In this document: positions 1 through 11,764 of the stretch, in pieces
How the letters are laid out: each line of letters opens with the position of its first letter
How positions within the stretch are numbered: position 1 is the stretch's first letter
Assembly: GCA_014843695.1 (NCBI GenBank)
Contig: CM026398.1
Coordinates: 15,049,391-15,113,390 of the forward strand
DNA length: 64,000 nt
Origin: Archivesica marissinica
Lineage: Eukaryota; Mollusca; Bivalvia; Venerida; Vesicomyidae
Reading direction: 5' to 3'
Made by a program: the position numbers and the translations under genes
The notes under the pieces: model-generated
Database searches by the model: none
Told to the model about the DNA's origin: nothing
The model's input: the letters and a program-made list of their open reading frames with translations, nothing else

Positions 1-1351
1 AAAAATTGATTACAAATCAGGAAGACACAAATTTCACCAAAAATGATTCACTATTTTCATAAAAAAATATTGTACATGAAAACAAATAATACCATCCAAG
101 CATACAATAACTTGAATTATATCCTGTTTTTCATCATCATAATCCAATTTTCTACAAATTTCCAACCAGATGAGAAATAAATCGGCTTGTTTTCGTTTGA
201 AGTGCAAATTACCCGGATATTCGAGCACCTTGTTATCACGCGCGTGATGTGAAATCGCGAGAGTGTGTATTTTAAATGTGACCAATAACTATCAAGTGTT
301 ACAATAAACAGTTTATGGCGCGACATTTTCAAAATAAATGTTTAAATAGAAGGTGCAAGGGATACTTATGACTTATTTACGTATGTCAATTTATGATCAA
401 GGTCTATCATCAAAATATGATAAAACACTTAAATTCATTGCTTGCTGCCAAAGATACTCGATAATAGGAACTCTACATAAGAGACGTTTGCCCCTGTTTT
501 ATGACAGTTGAGCAATACTCGAGGACGGACACATACTGAGGACGGACACATTCATTTTACACATTACTGAAAAAGTGAAAATCAATATAGTTGAGGACGG
601 TTGAGATTTAAAACTCAGTTGAAAACCTTTTATCCATCATTCAACATCTATGCTGAAATACTACAGCGTTTGGACCGAGAGCCTCAGTGATAAATGTACG
701 TCTTGGATGCTCAAATTTCGATATTTCCAGAGATAATGAATTAGAATGGTGGAACCTATGCTCGGCGTATTTTTTCCATTTACATCCGTATTTAAAATAT
801 TTAAATAGTTTTAACCTATTTTTCGCTGAAAGAGGTGAAGCATGGTTCAATAACATGCCGTTGTGCGTACTGGTAGCCTAATACAACTGTCACCTGACTG
901 GTTCAGTAGCCGAATATAAACAGACAACTTGTTGGGAATTTTGTTCCACCGAAATGATGCGGTTTGTGAGCATTTCAGGTAGCTATCCTAATTGGGGGGA
1001 AATGTACAAATAACCAGAAAAAAAGTTTCTTATGAGTTGTAATATTGTTAGTTATTGGTGTTACTAAGTCAAAATAATATATTCAACATTTGCCCATGCA
1101 TAAATAAAAAAATGCATGTACGCCGTGCATAGGTGCCCTAAAGTATCTAGTTCCCCATGGAAACAGGTGCCGTTGCGATAGCTGTATTTAGGCGCATGGT
1201 TACGTAATGAAGCTAAAATTTTCAACAACAATTTTATGATAGTTGTGTTCACGGCAAGTGCATTTAACTTTTTTTATAGGCCATGATATGTAGGATTTAC
1301 GCCGAACATAGGTTCCACCACTCATACTTTTTATGTTGTCAAGTGGTACAG
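1..1351. other. AT-rich left flank, no gene seen
   Basis: No exon, RNA gene or recognised repeat could be supported. Open frames are short and show no family motif. If the G-alpha gene at 5044-5164 (minus) runs leftwards, this stretch would be one of its introns, but I found no further G-alpha exon by eye. Confidence 0.4.
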
Positions 1352-1640
1352 AATGTATGTGGCCTCCGATTAGCGCAGTGGTTAGCGCGCTCGCTTCTCA
1401 CCAATGTGACCCGGGTTCGATCCTCGGACAGGGAAGTATGTGAGATGGTATGATGGTTGCCAGATCGGACATGTGGGTTTTCTCCGGGTACTCCGGTTTC
1501 CTCCCACATGAATGACCACATATACGCTTTCATCCGAGCCAACGAGAGTGATTAATATAAGTTGTTAAAACTTGCTTCGCAATCGTTGTAAAATAAATAA
1601 AGTATAAAAAAAATGTTTTTATTAAATGTATGTGGCCTCC
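1352..1640 (+). mobile_element. tRNA-derived SINE (family A) with 16-bp target duplication
   Basis: The head is a tRNA-like promoter: A box TTAGCGCAGTGGTTAGCGCG, then a B box around GGGTTCGATCCTCGG. The tail reads gagtgattaatataagttg and ends in an A/T-rich run near 1600. AATGTATGTGGCCTCC occurs at 1352-1367 and again at 1625-1640, directly flanking the element, as expected of target-primed insertion. Related copies lie at 21938-22130 and 54030-54262. Confidence 0.85.
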
Positions 1641-2054
1641 AAGTTGACAACCCAACTCTTCATCATATCACACACACCCTGCAGTTTTCATTGTATTTTT
1701 GAGGTTTGGTATGTTTTATTTTCTTGGCCAATCTGCAGGACCAAGCCTTCAGGGCCTTATAGTAGCTACGTGTCTGGAGGTGTCTGTATCCTAGATAGTT
1801 TCTTTTCGGGAACTTATGTTTAAGAACCATGTATTTTATTTAGTTTAAACATATTTTATTTCCCAATATAATACATATTGAACAATCACACATAATCAGA
1901 ATACAGGAACAGGATTAGACTTATATAATTCTTCTCCTCAAATATGTATTTTATTTGCCATCATACCAGACACCATTTTGACCACTAGTACAGATAAGCC
2001 GTTTGTCCGTATATTTCTGGTTTGGTTGTGCACTCGCATGCTTACATATTCCAC

Positions 2055-2345
2055 GGATATTTAGTCCAGTGGTAACACGCTGGACTGGTAATCCAGGGAT
2101 CGCAGGTTCGATCCTCCGTCTGACCCTAATAAAATTAACAGTCTTTCAGATGGGACGCTAAACCGAGGTCTCGTGTCGATCCTTTACACCATGCACGTAA
2201 AAGAACCATGGCAGAGGAGATTCTGGAATGGGTCTCTGTCTGTATCATTGCATTATCCTCCAAAATATAAAATGACTAATCTCTTCAGGAGTCGTCGCTC
2301 ATATGGGCAGCCGGTAGCGACGATAAATAAGCGTAAAACACACAT
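2055..2345 (+). mobile_element. tRNA-Thr-like SINE (family B)
   Basis: The head folds like a tRNA: the anticodon arm CTGGACTGGTAATCCAG has GGT in the loop, followed by the B box GGTTCGATCC. The body carries phrases shared by all copies in the window (taaaattaacagtctttc, accgaggtctcgtgt, gcacgtaaaagaacc) and ends near cgataaataagcgtaaaac. Other copies: 8390-8660 (minus), 10640-11085, 13000-13215, 16330-16625 (minus), 50025-50280 (minus). Confidence 0.8.
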
Positions 2346-3639
2346 ACATAATTATGCTAATGTAGACGTTTTCAATATTCACCAAACGAAATTAAATGTA
2401 ATTCGAACAGGTGTATACCCTAGCTATATACAAGGCCAGCCGCGTGTACATTAGTAACACTACTAATATATGTACATTTTATTTATAGCTTGTCGGCTGA
2501 CATAATAACAGATTAGTATGTATAAGCTATATATAGCATTTGAACGACTTATGCAAAAAGATACACTAAAATGTTTCTTAAGAATAGTTATTCCCCTGAT
2601 TAGGATAAGACTGATCAGCGATTATATATCAGGGACAACCTATTTTAGTTAGGAACATACACTTTATAAGTTATTAGCAAAGTACAGACACATTCATATA
2701 GTCGTATGTCAAATCTCTAGCCGGAGCATGCCAGGCCCGTAGCCACACTGACACAAACCGAGGCAGGTTCCTCGGTTAAAATTTCCAAAGCCAAAAAAGA
2801 AAAATTAAATAAATAAAATATTAAAAATATCCCTTTGGCTGTATAAATGTTGACTGTTAGAGAGCTGAAAGGTCAGTACATAATTACAGTCTAATCAGAA
2901 CATTTTAATATACGTTAGTTCTAATTGCTGAAGAAATAATAGCTCCATAGCTCCAATAGTAAAACATGTCAGGTTCAAAGAAGAATAAGTAAGGAAACAT
3001 AAAACACAACAAGTTCTGCGGAGTTACTAGCCATGATTAGGCCTACACGCACTGTCGTTTACATGAGCATCCGTGGTCGAGTTGTTTACGCGGCGCGTCA
3101 TTGTTAGAACTCGTCTGTCATCGCTATCACCAGGATCGCAGGTTCGCTCTCTATCGGAGAGAAGTGATAAAATACAAATACATAGCATTTATATATCGCA
3201 AAAAATAAAAATTATTCTATTGCGCTTCACAATTACAGATGCAATTTTAAACATTTACACATGACACTAATATATGGAAATATAAATAACAATGTATACA
3301 TAAGTAGTATACATATAACTAGGATTCTAGTAATTGGATAAGAACATAATTATTATATCATAATAATGTCATAATAAAATTATGATATGTGAGAAAGTTG
3401 TCAGTCGCTGGCTGAGAATTCAGGAAATGTGGATGGACTTCTCCCCCACAACATACTGGCGTTGTACGACAATACTAGAGACAGGGTGTGCGCTGTACAA
3501 ATTAGAAACAAAGAAACTGTTCCATCCAGTTCAATTCTTAAAGCAGCATTACATCGTAATAAGGATGTTTTGGGTAAAATATAAATACTAATGTGTGTGT
3601 GTTTACAAAAATCGAAATAGTCGCTCAGAAACGATAAAA
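2346..3639. other. no recognised gene
   Basis: AT-rich sequence. A degenerate SINE-like head may sit near 3060-3160 (ggatcgcaggttcgc), but the remainder is not recognisable. No splice-flanked coding block was found. Confidence 0.35.
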
Positions 3640-4145
3640 TTCCAATAAATTTAAACCGTCGTATACGCGAATTTGTTTACCAACACACGAAATCTAAACA
3701 CGCACAGCGCGCATGCGTGAAACAACAGAGGATGTAGAAAACAACGTATATATATTTTGAACATGAAATACTATCTATCTATCTTCCTCTAATGTCGAAC
3801 CCCTCGCGGGGATGTAGAAATGTCCCTAAAAGACGCTAACAGAGGTATGAATCAACATATCAAGTAATTTAATTAAAAAAGACAACGTGGGACAAATGGG
3901 GTCGATGCATTCTGAATGTAAACAAGTGCGGACGATGCGTTCCGGTTGTAAACAAGTGCGTGACCGATCGACTCGGAAAGTCCTACTTTCGGTTTCGAGT
4001 TTGTTTTATCGCAAAAAACACTGTTTACCAAATGAACATAAGCATACAAAGTATAATGTTAGAATGTGTAGCAGCATTGCTACCCATACGTAAAAATTGA
4101 ATTTTTCAAATATATTTTATTTCATACGATGTAATGCTGCTTTAA
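3640..4145 (-). mobile_element. degraded MITE related to the 6-8 kb inverted pair
   Basis: The right end (atgtaatgctgctttaag near 4128-4145) and internal phrases (accgtcgtatacgcga, ttatcgcaaaaaacactg) match the element at 5976-6503 and 7731-8226 in antisense orientation. It is divergent, so the limits are approximate. It is probably non-coding. Confidence 0.5.
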
Positions 4146-5043
4146 GGTGTTCATATGTATCTCGTCAAATTCATAGATCTACTAGGAACACATAAGAATC
4201 TCACTCTGAAGAAACCAGACACATAGATAACATATAATGTTCTAAATCTATATGCCTCTATGCATGATGCTTGTATAATTGCTGACTAAATGACATAAAA
4301 GGAAGATATATAGTAGATGACGAAGGGAGAGATGAAATGTGAAGCAATCAACGGTTCAAACGGAAACGTAGAATGCATTACAAATAACTAAAGGAAGACA
4401 TAGACTGATAGACTAATGTACCAAAGACAAATACAATGCATATAATAAGGTGGCAAAGAACAAACGGACATGATAAGCGCCCAAAAGACAAAACTAAGAG
4501 ATTGACCAAAGGAATATAAGACACAGTCAAATGTGTTTTGACTGCGCAATATACTAGGAACACAACCCATAACGCTAATATTGAGTGGTCGAGCAAAAGT
4601 TAAAGTCAGATATATAGTGGCAGGTAAAAGGATCAAACACGGAGATAAAGCTGCAGACCACAGGAAGACACAAGGTGCCAATGTAAGAAATATGATGGTA
4701 TACCAAAGGAAGAGATAGAGGTGACGGACAAAAGGAAGAGTTCAAAGGAGATATAGTCGAGCAGTGCAAATGAGCGAGGCAAGGGAAAACTCGAATTGGC
4801 ATAGGGCACCACACAAGAAAGAGATATAGTGGATGACCATATGTATGAAGAGCAAAGAAAGACATAGAGTAGCGGATCACGGTAACAAAGGAGGAGATAT
4901 AGTGGATGAACAAATAAAGATCATGAACGTATTGCACTAACTAAACAACATAAGGGGGTGGAGAAACGGCACACGGACCTAGAACGAGACGGAGCGGTCG
5001 ATACCACGAATTAATTGAATAGATCTATAGAGCGACGGATTAC
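4146..5043. other. presumed intron 1 of the G-alpha gene
   Basis: This lies just downstream (minus sense) of the G-alpha exon donor. I looked for the short second exon carrying the GxGESGKS P-loop and did not recognise it. The minus strand has overlapping open frames of about 70-120 codons here (4378-4937). They are low-complexity, without family motifs, and I do not call them genes. Confidence 0.4.
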
Positions 5044-5164
5044 CTAATAGAAGCAATTTAATTTCCTTTGCGGACTTCTCTCTATCTCTCTTCAACTGTT
5101 CTTCTATGGCCAACGTTCTTCTTTTCGCTTCAATATCGACTGGACTACTAGGAATACAACCCAT
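5044..5164 (-). CDS. G-protein alpha subunit, first coding exon (partial gene)
   Basis: Forty codons plus one base, beginning MGCIPSSPVD and ending EKSAKEIKLLLL-G. The amphipathic N-terminal helix followed by KLLLLG is the diagnostic start of heterotrimeric G-alpha subunits. In known genes the first intron splits this same glycine (phase 1); here the donor is TTAG|gtaatc at 5043-5042. Gly2 with Ser6 fits N-myristoylation and Cys3 palmitoylation, so membrane anchoring is expected. An upstream in-frame ATG at 5182 would bury Gly2, so the ATG at 5164 is preferred. The subunit would bind GTP and couple receptors to effectors. The lipid motif resembles Gi/o, while the RRTLAIEEQLKRDREK helix is also reminiscent of Gq, so the class is left open. 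The P-loop and later exons are not visible in this window and should lie to the left. Confidence 0.88.
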
Positions 5165-5975
5165 CCTTTCAGAAAATCTCAATCGTAATCGTATTCCAAA
5201 TGTTCACCAGACGTTCATTAATGCATGAAACTGTTCAGACGATGTTACTTTGATGTATCCGATTTATTTACATACACCTTAATCAGGTTTCGAACTCTCT
5301 CCGATGCGGCTACGCTGCCTGGTAAAGTCAAATCGGAATAACCCACGAAAATAACTCCAAAGGAGGGTTAGAAAATAACGTTGATACAGTACAGTGATGT
5401 TCAATGCAATTAAGAGGAAGGCAGATTTAGTCGATGTTTACACTTTTAATGTTTAAATCCAAAACTAATGTTAACATGTTTTCATACAACTGGAAAAAAC
5501 TGATGGTAAATCCAGTTAATATCATATTTACTGCATACTTGTATTCCAGCGCATATAATTGACCTTGTCTTTGATTGGATGAACGCGTTTAAGTTATATA
5601 GTACTCATTGACACTGCTCCCAGAATTAATCCCTGTAAATTACTACTAAGCATCAATACAATACTATCATATTCTTGGAAAATCACGTAGTTTAAAGGTG
5701 AGCACCCTCTTCACAAACACAATTCCAGTAAAATAGTGAATCATCATGACACGACATCCTTAGCCTACTTAGAAACATATACCGGTACTGAAAGGCAAGC
5801 ATACATGATGCGAAGGTTGAAAGAGTGCCAGTGCACAATACGGTACTGTGCTCAAATATCGGAGAGGAATTTAGTTTACATCAGTTTTCTTCCAAACGTG
5901 TTTTCGAATCCAACATCTGTTCATGTACATATACATTATTAATGTAATGAATGTTATTACAAAATAAGACACTGC
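5165..5975. other. upstream flank of the G-alpha exon, no gene seen
   Basis: This would contain the 5'UTR or promoter of the minus-strand G-alpha gene, or an intron after a non-coding exon. No convincing core promoter element or other gene was recognised. Confidence 0.3.
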
Positions 5976-6503
5976 TTAAAGCGACATTACGTTGCAAAAA
6001 GCAAATAAAATGCATTTCTTAACGTATGAATGCATAGCTATTACACATTCTTCCGAATACATTCGAACACTAACATTGAACCAATAAACAGTGTTTAAAC
6101 AGTATACAAACTTTCAAAAGTGCAAGTAGGATTTCATATAACGGTCATCCGCGCTCCTGAATTGACGTTTGTTTGTCATTGGAGTCAATACTAAATACGC
6201 GATACTTTCGATTAGAGATAATTTAACTACGATTAGTCTACACATAAATATGCATAGGCACACATGTGAGATATCACGGTAAATATGTACCATACCTCGT
6301 GTTATTCAGGATAAACGCGGTGTATTACGCATGAATGCCGACCCTATTTACATTATTTTGTTATGTCAACAAACCGCGTATACGACGTTTGTTATTTGTT
6401 GAAATACTCAGTTTTTGAGGCAAATATTTGGAAAATAATTGTACAATATAATAGCAAATTACATTCTGCAGACATTTGAGTTTTCACCGATGTGTGTCGC
6501 TTT
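5976..6503 (+). mobile_element. MITE, copy 1 of an inverted pair
   Basis: Begins CTTAAAGCGACATTACG and ends GTGTCGCTTTAAGC, giving terminal inverted repeats of roughly 14 bp. It is AT-rich and non-coding. A second copy of the same sequence lies inverted at 7731-8226, and diverged copies lie at 3640-4145 and 60413-60765. Confidence 0.75.
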
Positions 6504-6984
6504 AAGCTAATCAAACTGTGTTCAAACTGGAATTGAAGTGCATTTCTAAGGCATTCTATTTGATAAACCTCTTGCATGAATATATTGAACAAAGCGAAGA
6601 ATTATCGAAATGGTACACACATTTAAAACGTTGCAATAATTTGAAAATCAAAGAAAGTCACTTGATTATTTACTGGTATATTCACATTCAATTCCATTTA
6701 ATATATTTATTGCATAAACATGACAACATAATAGCAAATAATATATAAACTTAGTGGGAATGTCAAGGAATGGACACATGTTTGTCATTGTACACAATAC
6801 AGCGTTTTTTTGATTATGATTAATATGGCGCGTTCTTTGACTCATTAAAACCCGTTATTACCCACCCAGAAATGAGAGGCACTGTGGAATCAAAAGACGT
6901 AAACATAAGAGCACAGTCCGAACAGCTACAGTTGAGAGCGAACTCAGGGCCTTTCAAATCTCTCAGACCAATAGCGAACACGCG

Positions 6985-7215
6985 TGGAAGTCGTGATAGC
7001 GCAGTGGTAGCGCGTTGGCCTCAGGTGTGAAAGTCCCGGCGCTCGAGCCCCGCTGTAGCCGTTAAGATGTTGCCCTTGGGCAAGGCATTTAAATTCCACA
7101 AGCCCATTCTCTCTCCCTCGTGACGATGGATTCCATCAGGAATGAGGTTTCGAGTGTGATGAATATACGTTGCAAGAACTTGTTTCGCAATCGAGCTGAA
7201 CTAACTTTGCATAAA
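6985..7215 (+). mobile_element. tRNA-derived SINE (family C)
   Basis: The head reads GTCGTGATAGCGCAGTGG (A box) with B box gctcgagccccgctg. The body contains tgcccttgggcaaggcattt, and the tail is gatggattccatcagg then caagaacttgtttcgcaatc. This is the commonest SINE in the window. It lies between the two inverted MITE copies. Confidence 0.8.
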
Positions 7216-7611
7216 CTAACAGCGACCACGCTACCACTACGCTCTCACAACTTCCACGTAAGGAATAATATAAGAGTTCGAAAAATGACCAATAAGCGGC
7301 TATTCAGCAGTGGATTATAATTGTACTTGTTTGTTTCAGACAAATTGAAAGAATATGTGCTGAGGCCTTGTTATAATGAATGTATTATGTAGTATAATGA
7401 ATGTACGCTCACGATGGAAACTAATGAGAAAAGTCAGCTCGGTTCTACGATTTGTATTGATTTGCGTGATCTATATTAAGTGTGTGATACCACTTCACAG
7501 CTACATAGATATACAATAATATATAACCGTGCAATATTTGGAAAATGATGGGCATGTGTTAATTGTTGTGTAAAAGTACATGCATTTGTTAGTTGGTGTA
7601 AATTAGCAGAC

Positions 7612-7668
7612 AGTGGTCCACTGGTCCAGTGGTAACGCACTGGATTTGTAATCCAGTTCGAGCACCCG
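7612..7668 (+). mobile_element. truncated tRNA-like SINE head (family B)
   Basis: The sequence ggtccagtggtaacgcactg followed by tttgtaatccag is the tRNA-like head of family B. The rest is missing. The D and anticodon arms are recognisable but the T arm is not, so it is not a functional tRNA. Confidence 0.5.
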
Positions 7669-7730
7669 CTTCAATGCAACAAATAAATAATACTAGTTTT
7701 CGGATGAACCTTTTAATATACATGTGTGTG

Positions 7731-8226
7731 CAGCGACACTACATCGGTGAAATGTAATTTCCTATTATACGGTATAATTGTTTTTCCCAATAGTTTCCTC
7801 AAAAACTGAGTATTTCAACAAATAAACAAGCGTCGTATACGCGGTTTGTTGACATAACAAAATAATGTAAATAGGGTCGACATTCATGCGTAATACAACG
7901 CGTGTATCCTGAATAACACAATTTATCGTACATATTTATCGTTATATCTCACAATTGTGCCTATGCATATTTATTTGTAGACTAATCTTAGTTAAAATAT
8001 CTCTAAACGAAAGTATCGCACGTTTAGTATTGACTCCAATGACAAACAAACGTCAATTCAGGAGTGTGGATGACCATTATATGAAATCATACTTTCACTT
8101 TTGAAAGTTTGTAGATCACAAAAACACTGTTTATTGATTCAATGCTAGTGTTCGAATGTATTCAGAAGAATGTATACGTGAAAACATGCATTTTATTTGC
8201 TTTTTGCGATGTAATGTCGCTTTAAC
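7731..8226 (-). mobile_element. MITE, copy 2 of an inverted pair
   Basis: Reverse complement of the element at 5976-6503, from agcgacactacatcgg to gatgtaatgtcgctttaa. Together the two copies form arms of about 500 bp around a 1.2-kb spacer, which could fold back on itself. Confidence 0.75.
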
Positions 8227-8389
8227 ACACTTAAAAGAAGAACAACAACAACAAACAGCAACAACGTTTATTTAGCCCGCTTCAATGGAACAAATAAGTA
8301 GGCCTAATAGATCTACTAGTTTTCGGGTGAACCTTTTAATAAAGAAGAAGAAGAACAACAACAATGGTGTCCTTAGGCAATGTACTTAA
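8227..8389. other. duplicated linker containing a short repeat
   Basis: The phrase actagttttcgg.tgaacctttt occurs at 7690-7715 and again at about 8317-8340, followed by simple AAC and AAG runs. This suggests that the segment around copy 2 of the MITE was locally duplicated. Confidence 0.4.
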
Positions 8390-8660
8390 ATCCCTCCCTC
8401 CCATATGAACGACGCCTCCTGAAGAGCTTGGTTATTTTATGGTTTGAAGGATAGTGCTTTGATTCAGAAAGAGACCCATTCCAGGGGCTCCTCTGTTGTT
8501 GTTTTTTACATGCATGGGGTAAACACCATCACGAGACATCAGCTTACAGTTTCATCCGATAGCCTATATAATTAGTATGGTATAGCGGGGCATCGAACCT
8601 GCGACCACTGGATTATATGTATAGCGTGTTCATGTGTCCATTGGACCACTGAGCCAAAGT
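8390..8660 (-). mobile_element. SINE family B, antisense, diverged
   Basis: Antisense matches to the family B body: atgaacgacgcctcctgaag, agagacccattccag, and a tRNA-like head with tgcgaccactgga near 8600-8660. Confidence 0.65.
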
Positions 8661-9041
8661 ATTTAGCGTTAAGAATGATTCATATAAATATATCTTGCAG
8701 ACATATTACACTTGATTGTATCATGATTAGGTACATAATTATGACCATTTTCCTATTTCCGTCATCCGGATGGCGGCCATCTTGGATTTCGTCAATTTTA
8801 AGGTATTTTCCATAGCTGGATTTCGTGGGACTTTTTTTTACACACTATAGAGGTATCATTGAAGTCATATCCATTGAAAAACCTTTCCCATCAATTTGTT
8901 TGAACCTCTTTACTTTAATTACCGGACTACTAATGAACAGTATAATCATATATACATATGTATAATCACAATCAAATATGAGTGAAATAATCTTTCGTTA
9001 ATATAGTACTTTTACATATGATATATGTAGACACACTTAAA

Positions 9042-9341
9042 TTACACTATTTGATTTCTTAACATATAGGCTTCCTTTAAAAATTTACAAATGTTTACAA
9101 GAACTCTTCTTTTATCAGTTGACATAACACAATTCAATGTCTTTAAATTCGACCAAGATACGGTTGGCATGTATTTAGATCGAATATCAAAATAGTTCTG
9201 GCATATAAGTAAAACATGATATTCAGATTCTACAACATTTAATTGACAGTGTTGACACATTCGGTGTGTTCTTTCAGTACCGTTATATCGATCAGTTTCA
9301 ATAGCGAGGCTATGCGATGATAATCTATAACAAGTAAACAA
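9042..9341 (-). pseudogene. 3' fragment of a non-LTR retrotransposon (LINE) ORF2
   Basis: The minus-strand frame encodes a peptide with SHSLAIETDRYNGTERTHR, then CQHCQLN, ESEYHVLLIC and YFDIRSKYM. The pattern RxLxIExGRY..R.CxxC...DExHxLxxC is the zinc-finger-like tail found after the reverse transcriptase in many invertebrate LINE proteins. The reverse transcriptase itself is absent and the frame starts inside the domain, so this is a 5'-truncated, dead copy. Confidence 0.7.
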
Positions 9342-9537
9342 TGTGCTTAGATAATCATTTTCTATTTTAAATTTTTAATATATATACAGAATGTTAAGAT
9401 CAGACAAAAACAGGACAGACATTCTGCGGGGAGACTTGTTCAACCTGGCTGACCGCAAACTGCAATTCTCTGGAAGGGTAGTGTAGCTGCAGAAAACGGA
9501 AGGGACTTCAAGTGTAGGCCTACTTATATTTTTGTTT

Positions 9538-9735
9538 GTTCTGGTTTTACGCCTGCATCAGCACCATTTTGGACAATATCATGGGCGGGAATTTACCTAA
9601 AACACCATTCCTGGACAGGCTTCATCTGTTAACCAGTATGTACTTGGTGCACTAACCTACGTAACAAACGGCCAACTTGTTCATATAAATGAGACACGGT
9701 CTTAGTGGGGCTCAAGCCCGTGAACTTAGGTTCTG
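9538..9735 (-). mobile_element. SINE family D, antisense, diverged
   Basis: Antisense matches to family D: ttacgcctgcatcagcacc, gttaaccagtatgtacttgg, atgagacacggtcttag and gggctcaagcccgtgaac. The better-preserved copies at 13688-13955 and 14395-14664 define the family. Confidence 0.7.
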
Positions 9736-10442
9736 GTTAAGCTGACTTCTTATATAGTTGTCTGATGTCATGGTGGATTGGATAGTATGATATGTCATTC
9801 GGTGTGAATATCTAATTGGAAATTGATTTAGTATTACATACAGGGGGCGAGGAATGGCAACGAGTGAATTTGTAATTTTATAGAACATAATTAGTCTATG
9901 ATCATTCGACTGAGGTCAATGCAACTCCAATTTAAGGATGATAACAAGGAGGTTACATTGGATGATCTACAATAACCATGTGCTACCCAGTGAGCTGATC
10001 TTTATTTTACATTCTTTACATAGGGTGTGGTGTCTACGTGGCCGAGTGGTTAAAATCGTTGACTTCAAATTACTTGTCACTCACTGCTGTAGTCTCTAAT
10101 CCCACTGATTTCCAGAAATGTGTGTTTATGACTCGAAATGATAATTCATTGGTGCTAAAATGTATTTTGGATTGAAACGTGATTATTGGTTGTAGTAATC
10201 CCGGGGAGGGCCCATGGTATGCGCCGGATGCCTGTGGGTTTCGTTAATTTGCCAAACTTGATAACCATTTAACTGTGAACTCAAGAGAAGAAAATAAAAT
10301 AGAGAAACATGAGATGAATCATTTAGACTTCACGCATGAAGATATACGTCTATTAGCATCACGAATAATACTATGGCTTTCAGTAGTCATAAGGTGAAAT
10401 ATAATTCAATCATAGGCCCTACACCGAAGCAAATAAATGGGA

Positions 10443-10575
10443 AGCGTCGGCAGCATATGTTCTTGAGAGTGCGCAGTAAAAGCATTTAATTCTTGAGAGT
10501 GCGCAGTAAAAGCATTTAACTCTTGAGAGTGCGTGGTGAAATCATCTAATTATTGAGAGTGCGTGGTGAATCTGG
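10443..10575. repeat. short tandem array, about 32-bp unit x 4
   Basis: Units of the form ttgagagtgcgcagtaaaag, each followed by catttaatt or a close variant. The last two units carry gcgtggtgaa. It lies in intergenic or upstream SRRD sequence. Confidence 0.8.
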
Positions 10576-10639
10576 GAGTGGGATTGCATAACATTAAAGT
10601 TACATATAAGCAGCATACATACAATGGATGAATCATAAA

Positions 10640-11085
10640 CAGACGGATCTGTTGTCCAGTGGTTAACACGTTGGACTGGTAATCCAGGGATGGCAGGTTC
10701 GATCCCTCGTCTGATCCTAATAAAATTAACAGTCTTTTAGATGGGACTTTAAACCGAGGTCTCGTGTTAGTGCCTTACACCTAGCCTGGGTTCCAGTCTG
10801 TCGATTTTTCACTTTTTAACTTCTAGCCAAATGACATATGTTCAGAAACTCAATACGGCCCAGTTAATAGTCTCGGTGTTAAAATATATTTATTTGACTG
10901 ACCAGGCAAAATATATCGACACCTGTTCCCAGGCTACCTTACACCGTGCACATAAAAGAACCAGATGTGACTCTGGAATGGGTGTCTGTCTATATCATTG
11001 CACTATCCTCCAAAAATCTAAAATTACTAAGCTTTGCTCATATGGCAACCGGTAGCTACGATAAATAAACGTAAAACACACATGA
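10640..11085 (+). mobile_element. SINE family B interrupted by a small DNA transposon
   Basis: The head (gttgtccagtggttaacacg, ctggtaatccagggatgg) and the body (gtgcacataaaagaacc onward) are contiguous in other copies but here are separated by 155 bp at 10782-10936. The SINE therefore predates the inner insertion. Confidence 0.8.
10782..10936. mobile_element. 155-bp nested MITE with 9-bp target duplication
   Basis: Ends are TAGCCTGGG and its inverse CCCAGGCTA. CCTTACACC flanks both sides (10773-10781 and 10937-10945). Uninterrupted family B copies supply the empty site, so the insertion limits are exact. An 8- to 9-bp duplication suggests a hAT- or P-type transposase, but the TIR is too short to decide. 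Confidence 0.8.
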
Positions 11086-11723
11086 ATCATAACCATAACC
11101 AAAATTTATTGGACTTAGACCTCAACATAAAATGGAAGAATTTAGACCAGCAAGGAAAAATAAGAAACGAAAACATAAGATTTCTGTCGATAGAGGTCAT
11201 TTGCAGTTGCAACAAATACTTGACATTAAGTAATCATTAATTTAGATACAATTTTATTCCAATAATTAAACAGATCGATGTAGATAAAAACATTAATGTA
11301 GTTTGTTATAGGATTTCGCGACTTATAATACTGTTTTCGGATAGTGATTTTTGTACGGACAGTTCTATTGAATTCTCCATTATAGCATGCAACCACTTTA
11401 TGTTATAAATTAACCTTCCACATAATCAAAAATTGTTTATTCAACAATCAACTTCTCACCGTATTTTCGTTCCCCACTTGTCATCTAATTTGTTTACAAA
11501 TCACGTCATCGCTGTCAGTAACTACAGGTGCTTGTTCATATGATACTCGCTAAAACTATCAAACAGGAAAGTGAGCAAAAAATTGATAAATATTGACATA
11601 ATATTTCTAACATAAAATTGACTAGTTTTATTAAATTCAATTCAAGTGTATTAATACATTGTTGAAATGATTTAAAATGGATTTCAGGAAAATATTGATA
11701 ATTTTGTACAATGTATATTGCAG

Positions 11724-11764
11724 ATTGGCTATCTCCTCATCCCAGTTTTATACAGGGACAGTAG
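11724..11764 (+). CDS. SRRD exon n (41 nt), donor multiplied in an array
   Basis: Follows attgcag at 11717-11723. One base, then codons LAISSSQFYTGTV, then a final G; the donor is GTAG|gtgagt. The phase-1 end joins the CT opening the next exon to make alanine (TV-A-TLKQ). The exon is too short to stand alone. It is supported by phase on its 3' side, by a strong donor, and by the fact that its last 18-24 nt plus donor form the unit of the adjoining array. The partner upstream exon is unknown. Confidence 0.6.

Noticed and set aside
2055..2130. tRNA-Thr(GGT)-like gene
   Set aside because: The tRNA-like part is always followed by the same SINE body, and the acceptor stem does not close; several copies exist in the window.
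4378..4937. Three overlapping minus-strand frames of 72-120 codons
   Set aside because: They overlap in different frames, have a low-complexity hydrophobic composition and no splice or family support; probably intronic.
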